64,000 bases of DNA. Source: Candidatus Poribacteria bacterium. GTDB lineage: Bacteria > Poribacteria > WGA-4E > UBA9662. How positions within the stretch are numbered: the stretch's first letter is position 1; each line of letters opens with the position of its first letter. The notes below the pieces were generated by a model that was not told where the DNA came from, made no database searches, and was given only the letters and a program-made list of their open reading frames with translations. The DNA is taken from contig PAQF01000026.1 of assembly GCA_002709695.1 (NCBI GenBank), positions 93,646-157,645 on the forward strand. Direction: 5' to 3'. The position numbers and the translations under genes were made by a program. Positions 56,369-64,000 of this stretch are shown piece by piece.

Positions 56369-57523
56369 CTAATTTATTGTAATGGACATTGCACAACGAA
56401 AACCAATACTAAACTGTGATTCGGTTGGTATCAATTGACTCCGAGCAGAACATTTCAATTCATTTTGATGGCTGTACCACGAACCTCCACGAACAACTCG
56501 TTTCAGGGGAAATTCGGACTCAGACTCAACATTTACCGGATTTTTTTCCGCTGCTGAACTGTAAAAATTGGCACTATATATATCCGCAACCCATTCGGCC
56601 ACGTTTCCAGCCATATTGTAAATATGATAAGGGCTTTGACCTGATGGATACTCACTTATTGGTTCAGCCTCACCACGATGTTTATTATAATTCGCTCTTA
56701 ACCAGTCAATGTCCTCACCCCAAGGATAGGTCCGACCGTCATACCCTCGGGCGGCTTTCTCCCATTCTGCTTCCGTTGGCAACCGTTTCCCAGCCCATTC
56801 AGCATAGGCATTCGCACCAAACCAAGACACCTCAACTACCGGGTGATTCAGGTAACCATCAGCCACCCGATACATTCCACCAAACCATACAATCTGAACA
56901 TCCTTATCCTCAAGATCAATAAGCAAATTGCCATTCTGATCCATAACACGACCAACATCATTTAGAAATCTGGCAAACTCAAGATTTGTCACTTCATATT
57001 TATCAATAAAAAAGGGATCCAATTCAATATCCCGCTCGGGTTGCTGATCAAGAGCTCCATCAACATCTCCCATTATAAAACGACGAGCTGGAATGAGCAC
57101 CATACCTTCTGGAAGTTCAGCAACAGTTATCCTTACGCGGTAACTTGCGCTATTGACGTTTGGCTGATCTTTGATTGCGTCCCAGACAATCTGTTTGGAT
57201 TTCCCACCTTCAATACCGTTGCCTACATCACCCATCAAACTATTTAACCCTATCGGGACATCGTAAGTTCGGCCGTTATTATCCGAGATTTCGACGGCAA
57301 CTGATAATAAATCGTCCTGTTTGTCTTCAATATCGAAGTTGATTTCCAACTTACCATCTTCACGTTGCAAAACATCTAGATTTGTAACTACAGGATTAGT
57401 ATTAGCAAAAACACAACAGGCTAACGAACCAAGTACCAACACAATCATAACCTTGGCCTTCAAATACTCCATGCACAAGAGCCTCCATAAAATTCTCAAC
57501 ATGTTTATTTTATCACAGGTCAT
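56369..57523 (-). CDS. SUMF1/FGE-fold protein, secreted, lacking one active-site cysteine
   Basis: 384 residues. A signal/anchor segment (about 20-40) and an Ig/fibronectin-like domain (45-145) precede the formylglycine-generating-enzyme sulfatase domain (about 150-384): EVTNLEFARFLN, VEVSWFGANAYAEWAGKRLPTEAEWEKAARG, MAGNVAEWVADIY, VVRGGSWYSHQ and GFRCA. In real FGE two cysteines do the chemistry (human C336 and C341). Here ELKCSARSQ keeps the second, but the position five before it is Gln, so sulfatase activation is doubtful. No sulfatase gene lies nearby. The N-terminus could begin later, at MEYLKAKV (57469). Probably a binding or otherwise repurposed SUMF1-fold protein. Confidence 0.83.
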   Translation of the reverse strand: MTCDKINMLRILWRLLCMEYLKAKVMIVLVLGSLACCVFANTNPVVTNLDVLQREDGKLEINFDIEDKQDDLLSVAVEISDNNGRTYDVPIGLNSLMGDVGNGIEGGKSKQIVWDAIKDQPNVNSASYRVRITVAELPEGMVLIPARRFIMGDVDGALDQQPERDIELDPFFIDKYEVTNLEFARFLNDVGRVMDQNGNLLIDLEDKDVQIVWFGGMYRVADGYLNHPVVEVSWFGANAYAEWAGKRLPTEAEWEKAARGYDGRTYPWGEDIDWLRANYNKHRGEAEPISEYPSGQSPYHIYNMAGNVAEWVADIYSANFYSSAAEKNPVNVESESEFPLKRVVRGGSWYSHQNELKCSARSQLIPTESQFSIGFRCAMSITIN

Positions 57524-57570
57524 TTTGATTTGACACCATTTTATACTTAATGCACACCTTGGTGCAACCG

Positions 57571-57599
57571 TTCACATTAGCAATGAGATATGTTATAAT
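57571..57599 (+). promoter_or_regulatory. Extended -10 promoter for the MFS/spermidine-synthase-like gene
   Basis: TTCACA (57571-57576), 17-nt spacer, TGTTATAAT with the TG of an extended -10 and consensus TATAAT (57594-57599). The start of transcription near 57606 rules out the TTG at 57605 as initiator and supports ATG 57656. Confidence 0.78.
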
Positions 57600-57655
57600 A
57601 TGGCTTGAATTATGGAATTCAAGCCCTCCAACATTCATCTAAAAAGTGTTTAATT

Positions 57656-60600
57656 ATGAGGCAAACTGTCGCCATCATTTTTTTCCTCTCCGGTGCGAGT
57701 GGTTTAATATACCAGATAATCTGGACACGACAACTTACTCTCCTATTCGGCAGCACCGTTCTGGCTATAAGCACCGTTTTAACTGCATTCATGGCAGGAC
57801 TTGCGCTTGGTAGTGTATACTTTGGGAAATTAGCCGACCGTCATAGCTCTCCGATACGATTGTACGCAATTTTAGAGATATTAATTGGTGTCTACGCCCT
57901 AATATTCCCGCTACTTCTCCTTATATTAAAGGCATCCTATATTCTGATTTACCGATCATTCAATGCTGAATTTTACTCACTTACACTGGTTCGGTTTGCT
58001 ATATCTTTCCTGATAGTTTTAATCCCAACAACTCTTATGGGTGGAACATTACCAACCATAAGTAAATTTGTAGTTAAAGAAATAGGGAACAGAGGCCGTC
58101 GTATTGGTTTTTTTTATGCAGTCAATACATTTGGCGCTGCGATAGGAACAATCGCGACAGGGTTCATTTGCATTCAATATCTTGGCATCCAAAACACAAT
58201 TTTTCTAGCCGTAGCCATAAATTTTTTCGTCGCACTCGTGGCATTTCTGATTGACCGGCATCCAAAGAGAAGCCAAGCAAATGTAAATTTCAACCCAACT
58301 CCAGAAACGAAGGACTTAGGACGAGATCCCATTTGGAAATTTGTGTTGCTGGCCTTTGGTGTCTCGGGATTTTGCTCTTTAGCATATGAAGTCCTATGGA
58401 CACGCATCCTTGTATTCTTCCTAGGGAGCACAACTTACGCGTTCTCAACGATCTTAGCTGCTTTTCTGCTTGGTATTGCACTTGGTAGTTATATTTTTGC
58501 AAAAATTGTAGATCGGTCCAAATCACTCGTCAGTTTGTTAGGCTTGGTTCAAATTAGCATTGGGTTATCCTCCATATTGCTGATGCCTATATTCAACAAA
58601 TTACTTGACGTCATACTTATATTCCAAGGCTTGCCAGGTGGACGATTTTGGACTTTCCTTGTATGCTTGCTTATGATGGGTGTTCCAGCAACACTTATGG
58701 GAGCATGTTTTCCTATAGTCACAAGAATCTATGTAGACAATAAGAATCGAATCGGACAAAATATTGGTGAAGCTTATTCTACTAACACAATAGGATCAAT
58801 CTTAGGATCATTCTCCGCAGGGTTCGTTCTCATACCACTGATTGGAATTCGACCATCAATTGCCCTAGTAGTTACTCTTAACGTGCTTGTTGGCTGTACA
58901 CTCGTTTTCCTTAGTAAATTAAGATCTCAGGTTTTTGAGGGTATAGCAATCGGCGGTTCAATCGTTACGATGGCAGCTGTCATTATGACACTAGCCTGGT
59001 CAAACACTCCACTTTTTCTTAACAGCGCAATTTTCCAAGTACAACGTCCGGGAGATAAACTAGTCGATTATACCGAAGGCATCGACGCCTCAATCACCAC
59101 ACTCAAGGATGATGCTGGTGTATACCGACTCTACGTTGATACAAACCAAGCTGCTGACGCCTCACGTTGGGATTCACCCTCACATCGTGTAATTGCGCAC
59201 CTTCCGCTTCTGTTGCATTCGGCCCCAAGAAGCGCATTGGTAGTTGGATTCGGAATGGGCTTAACGTCACATTCCATCACTCAACATGGAGTCAAAATTG
59301 ATGCCATCGAAATTTCAGAAGGCGTAATCAAAGCCGCCAAAAATCATTTTACACCTATCAACAATAATGTATTTGAAAACCCATTATTCAATTACCAAAT
59401 TAATGATGGCCGAAACTATATTTTAATGACCGAAAAAAGATACGACATGATTTCAACAGGAATTATCCATCCGCTTGTCAGCGCCGGCAGCTCAAATATC
59501 TACACAGCAGATTTTTATCAACTGTGCAAACGAATCCTAAATGATGATGGAATCATGTGTCAATGGGTCCCCTTACATAGAATGCCCGAAGATCATCTAA
59601 AGATGGTTGTGAGAACATTTATTCAAGTATTTCCACACACGACCCTTTGGTATAAATTTACGCCAGATTTCATTATTCTCATTGGAACAAATCAAAAGCT
59701 GAAAATTAATTATAAAGATTTTATGGCCCGGTCAAATATCCCCAGCATTCGACAGGGATTAGAATTCGACAACCTTGATGGTATGTCGCTACTGGACGCC
59801 TTCATGATGGGTGAAGACGCGGTACGTAACTATGCTGCAAAAGGAAAAATACACACAGACAACCGGCCATATCTTGAGTTTTTCAATGCCAAAAGTTTGG
59901 ATCGAACCACACAGAGAAACGTTGAAGGACTATCAAAACACCGACAACGAGTTACACCATGGTTAGCTAACTACGGCCAAACATTTGATGAAAAAAAACA
60001 GATCCGATCCCAAATTAACCGCTACTTTTCAGCCACGCAAAAATTGATCACAGGTCAGATCGCCTATGCTGGAAGGAATTACACGAAAGCAGGTCAAGTA
60101 CTTGGAGAAGCATTCTCCTCAAACAAAGATGATATGACCATTCGATACAATCTACAGGTAGTCCTTGGCCTAACAGAAGAAAATCAACAGGAAGAAATAA
60201 CGCAACTTGAAAAACAACTTAAACAGAAACTAAGGCAAAATCCAAAAGACCCAAAAGCGCACTTCCAACTAGCGATTATCTATGAAATGCAAGGTCAGCT
60301 AGACAAATCGTCGGACGCAGCAGAAGAATCCCTCAAATACAACCCAAACCAATTGGAACTTTATCTCTTTCTTGGACCACTATATGAACGGCAAGAAAAG
60401 ATCGATCGGGCACTAGAAGTTTACGAAAGGCTTGAAAAAATAGCCGATGAATTACCACCAGAGATATTGGGTGTTATGGCTTCTATTTACCACATGGAAG
60501 GTCTTGCCGATAAAGCAATCAAATACGCTGAAAAAGCATTCGCGTCTTCACCTGATTCTTGGAAGGTAAATCATCTACTGGGTAATATTCATCTTGATCG

Positions 60601-60808
60601 GAAACACGAGAAAAAAGCAATTCAGTTTTATCTCAAAGCCATCGAATTAGCGCCTAATGTTGTACCACCTCTGATAAGTTTAGCCCAATTGCATTTCTCA
60701 CAACAACAATATGATCAAGCTTTGCAATCTATAAACCAAGCTATAAAATTAATACCAGAAGACCAGAGTTTAAAAGAACTACGTCAACAAATATGGGACG
60801 CTATGTAA
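57656..60808 (+). CDS. Fused MFS-like / spermidine synthase-like / TPR membrane protein
   Basis: 1050 residues from ATG 57656. Residues 1-470 form about 12-14 membrane helices of the MFS-like half, duplicated (SGASGLIYQIIWTRQL... repeated as GVSGFCSLAYEVLWTRIL with STVLTAFMAGLALGS / STILAAFLLGIALGS). Residues about 480-740 are a methyltransferase/spermidine-synthase-fold domain (VVGFGMGLTSHS, EISEGVI, NDGRNY). The usual D-(S/T/L)-x-(D/E)-P active-site segment reads ISTGIIHPL, so aminopropyl transfer is unlikely. The last 230 residues are about six TPRs. Fused MFS/spermidine synthases are widespread in environmental phyla with unknown function. The protein is probably in the inner membrane. 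It starts a plus-strand run leading into aspS (41 nt). Confidence 0.87.
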   Translation: MRQTVAIIFFLSGASGLIYQIIWTRQLTLLFGSTVLAISTVLTAFMAGLALGSVYFGKLADRHSSPIRLYAILEILIGVYALIFPLLLLILKASYILIYRSFNAEFYSLTLVRFAISFLIVLIPTTLMGGTLPTISKFVVKEIGNRGRRIGFFYAVNTFGAAIGTIATGFICIQYLGIQNTIFLAVAINFFVALVAFLIDRHPKRSQANVNFNPTPETKDLGRDPIWKFVLLAFGVSGFCSLAYEVLWTRILVFFLGSTTYAFSTILAAFLLGIALGSYIFAKIVDRSKSLVSLLGLVQISIGLSSILLMPIFNKLLDVILIFQGLPGGRFWTFLVCLLMMGVPATLMGACFPIVTRIYVDNKNRIGQNIGEAYSTNTIGSILGSFSAGFVLIPLIGIRPSIALVVTLNVLVGCTLVFLSKLRSQVFEGIAIGGSIVTMAAVIMTLAWSNTPLFLNSAIFQVQRPGDKLVDYTEGIDASITTLKDDAGVYRLYVDTNQAADASRWDSPSHRVIAHLPLLLHSAPRSALVVGFGMGLTSHSITQHGVKIDAIEISEGVIKAAKNHFTPINNNVFENPLFNYQINDGRNYILMTEKRYDMISTGIIHPLVSAGSSNIYTADFYQLCKRILNDDGIMCQWVPLHRMPEDHLKMVVRTFIQVFPHTTLWYKFTPDFIILIGTNQKLKINYKDFMARSNIPSIRQGLEFDNLDGMSLLDAFMMGEDAVRNYAAKGKIHTDNRPYLEFFNAKSLDRTTQRNVEGLSKHRQRVTPWLANYGQTFDEKKQIRSQINRYFSATQKLITGQIAYAGRNYTKAGQVLGEAFSSNKDDMTIRYNLQVVLGLTEENQQEEITQLEKQLKQKLRQNPKDPKAHFQLAIIYEMQGQLDKSSDAAEESLKYNPNQLELYLFLGPLYERQEKIDRALEVYERLEKIADELPPEILGVMASIYHMEGLADKAIKYAEKAFASSPDSWKVNHLLGNIHLDRKHEKKAIQFYLKAIELAPNVVPPLISLAQLHFSQQQYDQALQSINQAIKLIPEDQSLKELRQQIWDAM

Positions 60809-60849
60809 AAGCGAATTTTTCTATGTTTCAAATTTAGAGGAAGGAAAAA

Positions 60850-62619
60850 ATGCAAGAAATGAAACGATCACATTATTGTGGCGAGTTGCGACTCGCCAAC
60901 GCTGGGCAAACAGCGAAATTAACCGGTTGGGTTATGCGACGCCGTGACCATGGAGGAGTAATTTTCGTTGATCTCCGGGATAAATCGGGAATCACACAGG
61001 TTGTATTTGATCCAATGATTGATCAAATAGCTCATGAATTGGCTAACCAAATCCGGAATGAATTTGTATTATACGTTAGCGGAGAAATCCGCAACCGAGG
61101 TGAAGGAGCAACAAACCCAAATTTACCAACCGGTGAAATTGAAATTGCTGTAGATCAACTTGAAATACTGAACACGGCACACACACCCCCCTTCCTTGTT
61201 GAAGACGATATAAACGTTGCAGAAGAGGTCAGGCTTAAACATAGATATCTTGATTTACGACGACCTAAAATGCAGAGAGCACTGCTGACAAGACATAAAG
61301 CGATGTTGGCATGCAGAAACTATATGAACGAACAAGGTTTTATAGAAGTTGAAACACCAATTCTAATGAACAGCACACCAGAAGGAGCCCGTGACGTGCT
61401 TGTACCAAGTCGTTTGAATCATGGTCAATTTTACGCTCTACCACAATCACCACAACAATTCAAACAAATTTTAATGATGAGCGGAGTCGACAGATATTTT
61501 CAAATTCCCAAGTGTTTTCGAGACGAGGATACCCGTGCTGATCGTCAGCTAGAATTCACACAAATTGATTACGAAATGTCGTTTGCTACACAGGATGATG
61601 TTATTGAAGTCACTGAAGGATTAATGAAACGGATTTTTGAAGAAGCTGGTGACATCCCTGTTACTGTTCCATTCAATCGAATGTCATACGCAGAAGCAAT
61701 TTCCAGATTCGGATCAGACAAACCCGATACACGTTTCGACATGGAGCTTTGTGACCTCTCCGACTTGGTAGCTAATTGTGATTTTAAAGTTTTCTCGAAC
61801 GTCGTAAGTAACGATGGACAAGTGAAAGGGATTGCAGTTCCTGATGGAGCCAACAAATTCTCACGTCGAGATATTGATGCACTAACCGATCTAGTAGCTG
61901 TTTACCAAGCCAAAGGATTAGCCTGGATTAAGGTTACAGAAGAAGGCTTTGATTCTGGAATTGTTAAGTTTTTTACTGAGGAAACTCTCAATGCTATTGC
62001 AGAACGAATGAAAGCCACACCAGGGGATTTAATGTTATTTGTTGCTGACACCCCCAAAATCGTCGCTGATTCACTTTCCAACTTACGCTTGCACCTTGGT
62101 CGAAATCTAGATCTGATTGATCAGAATCGATATGACTTTCTGTGGGTTGTTGATTTCCCATTATTTGAGTGGAATGCAGAAGAGAATCGTTATGAACCAG
62201 CTCACCACCTTTTTACAGCACCTACCGATGACAGTATTCCACTACTCGACACTGACCCCAGTAAAGCCCAATCACAACACTACGATTTGGTCATCAATGG
62301 AAATGAAGTCGCAAGCGGAAGTGTTAGAATCCATCAGTGGGAGATTCAGCAAAAGATTTTAGAAAACCTGAAAATTTCACCTGAAGAAGTAAAATCAAGA
62401 TTCGGATACTTTATTGAAGCATTGCAATACGGCACCCCTCCACACGCCGGTATTGCCCCAGGGCTAGACCGCCTGGTAATGTTAATGCTAGGGGAAGAAA
62501 ACATCCGTGAAGTTATCGCTTTTCCAAAAACACAACGGGGTGCTTGCCTGATGACCGGGGCACCTTCCGATGTTACTGATTTCCAATTGGCAGAGTTATC
62601 AATCAAAATTGACACATAA
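60850..62619 (+). CDS. aspS: Aspartyl-tRNA synthetase
   Basis: 589 residues, bacterial-type class IIb enzyme. N-terminal OB-fold anticodon domain (WVMRRRDHGGVIFVDLRD, residues 27-44), motif 2 FRDEDTRADRQLEFTQIDYEMSF near residue 217, a GAD insertion domain (about 290-420) and motif 3 GLDRLVMLMLGEENIREVIAFPK near residue 540. AGAGGAAGGAAA gives a strong ribosome site before ATG. Whether it is discriminating or also charges tRNA-Asn cannot be judged here. Confidence 0.97.
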   Translation: MQEMKRSHYCGELRLANAGQTAKLTGWVMRRRDHGGVIFVDLRDKSGITQVVFDPMIDQIAHELANQIRNEFVLYVSGEIRNRGEGATNPNLPTGEIEIAVDQLEILNTAHTPPFLVEDDINVAEEVRLKHRYLDLRRPKMQRALLTRHKAMLACRNYMNEQGFIEVETPILMNSTPEGARDVLVPSRLNHGQFYALPQSPQQFKQILMMSGVDRYFQIPKCFRDEDTRADRQLEFTQIDYEMSFATQDDVIEVTEGLMKRIFEEAGDIPVTVPFNRMSYAEAISRFGSDKPDTRFDMELCDLSDLVANCDFKVFSNVVSNDGQVKGIAVPDGANKFSRRDIDALTDLVAVYQAKGLAWIKVTEEGFDSGIVKFFTEETLNAIAERMKATPGDLMLFVADTPKIVADSLSNLRLHLGRNLDLIDQNRYDFLWVVDFPLFEWNAEENRYEPAHHLFTAPTDDSIPLLDTDPSKAQSQHYDLVINGNEVASGSVRIHQWEIQQKILENLKISPEEVKSRFGYFIEALQYGTPPHAGIAPGLDRLVMLMLGEENIREVIAFPKTQRGACLMTGAPSDVTDFQLAELSIKIDT

Positions 62620-62654
62620 ACATATTATTCAACACAAAATAAAGGAGAAAAGCA

Positions 62655-63869
62655 ATGAGTGACATTAGATACGATATTTTGGCAAATGACCTAGAAAAAC
62701 AAGGGCTAAATGTAGACGAGATTAGAAATAACCTAAAAAAGCAACACATTGAAACACCTTCATGGGGGTATGGAAATTCTGGAACACGTTTCGGCGTTTT
62801 CCATCAAGAAGGTGCTGCCCGGAACGCAGCGGAACGACTCGAAGATGCAGCAACTGTACATAAATACACGGGGGTATCCCCCACAGTTGCTCTCCATATT
62901 CCATGGGATCAAACAGACAATTGGGATGGCCTCCAACAGTATGCGGCCGAACTTGGCATTGGTATTGGTGCCATTAACCCAAATGTTTTTCAAGACCAAA
63001 TTTACAAGTTGGGCAGTGTTTGCAATCCTGATTCATCAATTCGTCGAACAGCTATTGACCATATGCTTGAATGTGTCGACATAATGAATATAACGGGCTC
63101 AAAAGACTTAAGTTTATGGTTCGCTGATGGCACCAACTTCCCTGGACAAGGCGATTTCAGGCAAAGAAAACATTGGATGGAAGAAGCATTAAAAGAAATT
63201 TGCGACGCACTAAACGATAACCAACGAATGCTAATCGAATATAAATTCTTTGAACCTGGATTCTACCATACAGACTTGACTGATTGGGGGACGGCCTACG
63301 TAATGGCCAAAAAATTAGGTAGTAAAGCGCAGGTGCTTATTGATCTAGGACACCATCCTCTTGGCATCAACATCGAATTTATTGTTGCTTATTTAATTGA
63401 TGAGAATAAGCTTGGTGGGTTCCATTTCAACTGCAAGAAATTTGCCGATGACGACCTGACCGTGGGTTCCATAAATCCGCAGGAACTTTTTCTGATCTAT
63501 AACGAACTTGTGGCAGCCGAACTAGATCCAGAAGTAGAAACTGATATCGCTTATATGATCGATCAAAGCCACAACCTTAAACCAAAGGTCGAAGCCAGCA
63601 TCCAATCAGTTTGCAATCTCCAAACAGCCTATGCTAAAGCTTTAATTGTTGATCGCGAATCACTAGCTGAGGCACAGGCAGCAGGTGAAATCATTGATGC
63701 CGAGCAGATTCTACAACGTGCGGCAGAAACTGATGTGCGCCCTTTATTAGAACAGGTTCGATTAGAAATGAACCTAGATCCCAACCCTTTAACTGCCTAT
63801 CGTAAAAGCGGATACTTTGAGAAAATCAGCAAAGCTCGAGTCGGTGGCGAAAGTCAAGGATGGGCTTAA
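62655..63869 (+). CDS. rhaI: L-rhamnose isomerase, RhaI-type
   Basis: 404 residues, TIM-barrel sugar isomerase of the RhaI family (related to xylose isomerase, distinct from E. coli RhaA). Seen: [16 protein letters not shown] near residue 36, [15 protein letters not shown] near residue 80, [16 protein letters not shown] near residue 152, [20 protein letters not shown] near residue 194 with the metal Glu and catalytic His, [10 protein letters not shown] near residue 230 and [17 protein letters not shown] near residue 256. It probably converts rhamnose to rhamnulose in the cytoplasm; RhaI-group enzymes can also act on other aldoses. AAAGGAGAAA lies before ATG; 35 nt follow aspS. Confidence 0.88.
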   Translation: MSDIRYDILANDLEKQGLNVDEIRNNLKKQHIETPSWGYGNSGTRFGVFHQEGAARNAAERLEDAATVHKYTGVSPTVALHIPWDQTDNWDGLQQYAAELGIGIGAINPNVFQDQIYKLGSVCNPDSSIRRTAIDHMLECVDIMNITGSKDLSLWFADGTNFPGQGDFRQRKHWMEEALKEICDALNDNQRMLIEYKFFEPGFYHTDLTDWGTAYVMAKKLGSKAQVLIDLGHHPLGINIEFIVAYLIDENKLGGFHFNCKKFADDDLTVGSINPQELFLIYNELVAAELDPEVETDIAYMIDQSHNLKPKVEASIQSVCNLQTAYAKALIVDRESLAEAQAAGEIIDAEQILQRAAETDVRPLLEQVRLEMNLDPNPLTAYRKSGYFEKISKARVGGESQGWA

Positions 63870-63875
63870 ACAACT

Positions 63876-64000
63876 ATGAAAAACATGTCCTTTGATCGCT
63901 TGGTGGATGTTGTTGCTACATTACGTAGCGACAACGGATGCCCTTGGGATCTCGCCCAAACTCATGAATCACTGAAGACGGATTTAATTGAGGAAGCATA
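63876..64000 (+). CDS. mazG: MazG-type nucleoside triphosphate pyrophosphohydrolase, partial
   Basis: The frame opens at ATG 63876, 6 nt after the rhaI stop, and runs off the right edge. The 41 visible codons contain the family N-terminal signature LRSDNGCPWDLAQTHESLK followed by LIEEA, the beginning of the MazG helical metal-binding EExxE motif. The rest lies outside, so completeness cannot be judged. Likely house-cleaning dNTP/NTP pyrophosphatase. Confidence 0.88.
   Translation, partial: MKNMSFDRLVDVVATLRSDNGCPWDLAQTHESLKTDLIEEA

Noticed and set aside
57605-57655. Upstream TTG start for the MFS/spermidine-synthase-like protein
   Set aside because: The predicted transcription start is at about 57606, so the TTG would not be in the mRNA; the signal-like helix begins at ATG 57656.
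288-62999. Many open frames of 60-140 codons antisense to or overlapping real genes
   Set aside because: They lie opposite or out of frame with well-conserved proteins, lack ribosome sites and show no domain motifs.
1-64000. tRNA, rRNA, CRISPR arrays, insertion sequences or prophage
   Set aside because: Gaps were read for cloverleaf arms, regular repeats, terminal inverted repeats and transposase or integrase motifs; none was convincing. Small RNAs without sequence hallmarks would escape this reading.

Overview
The window is AT-rich bacterial chromosome, densely coding, with no rRNA, tRNA, CRISPR array or insertion sequence that I can see. The gene content points to Candidatus Poribacteria or a close sister lineage. 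The main reasons are a PNPFNP-type C-terminal sorting/FlgD-Ig-like domain on a secreted FG-GAP protein, a PhyH-family dioxygenase of the HG...FD-AQYY type, Gfo/Idh/MocA dehydrogenases, planctomycete-type DUF1549/DUF1553 and DUF1501 proteins, ASPIC/UnbV proteins and SUMF1-fold proteins. This assignment is inference from gene content, not from a phylogeny.

Layout. 1-16420 (minus strand): a complex I operon read in the order nuoA-B-C-D-E-F-[phyH]-G-H-J-K-L-M-[nhaD]-N, followed by an atpZ-like gene cut by the window edge. Two non-Nuo genes are embedded in it, nuoI is missing, and a terminator-like hairpin separates nuoG from nuoH. A good sigma70-type promoter lies upstream of nuoA. 16677-19254 (plus): murA-hisD. 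19338-22169 (minus): large secreted FG-GAP protein. 22633-27215 (plus): sugar/acid metabolism genes (Gfo/Idh/MocA, aldo/keto reductase, D-2-hydroxyacid dehydrogenase, ribokinase-like kinase) with two very good promoters. 27349-35409 (plus): a secreted cytochrome/WD40, DUF1549-DUF1553, DUF1501 and PPC-domain operon of planctomycete type. 35455-44520 (minus): glyA-folC-hppA-(secreted protein)-sucC-pgk-sucD. 45223-46680: a chimeric type I restriction relic. 46844-57523: mostly secreted or surface repeat proteins (TPR-glycosyltransferase, FG-GAP/UnbV, CARDB-toroid, NHL-like propeller, acetylesterase, SUMF1-like) and an orphan ABC-2 permease. 57656-64000 (plus): MFS/spermidine-synthase-like/TPR fusion, aspS, rhaI and the start of mazG.

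Most notable observation: the WD40/cytochrome gene at 27349 appears to end at a TGA (28825-28827), but the reading frame continues for 57 sense codons. That TGA sits exactly at the first cysteine of a textbook heavy-metal-associated (HMA) domain motif (GMT-TGA-GAC). A perfect 7-bp hairpin with a GGA loop lies 23 nt downstream, inside the spacing and loop rules of bacterial SECIS elements. The gene is therefore best read as a selenoprotein: secreted c-type cytochrome, WD40 propeller and a selenocysteine-containing metal-binding domain, at the head of an operon encoding other heme-motif proteins. TGA is an ordinary stop elsewhere in the window (for example murA), so a changed genetic code is not the explanation.
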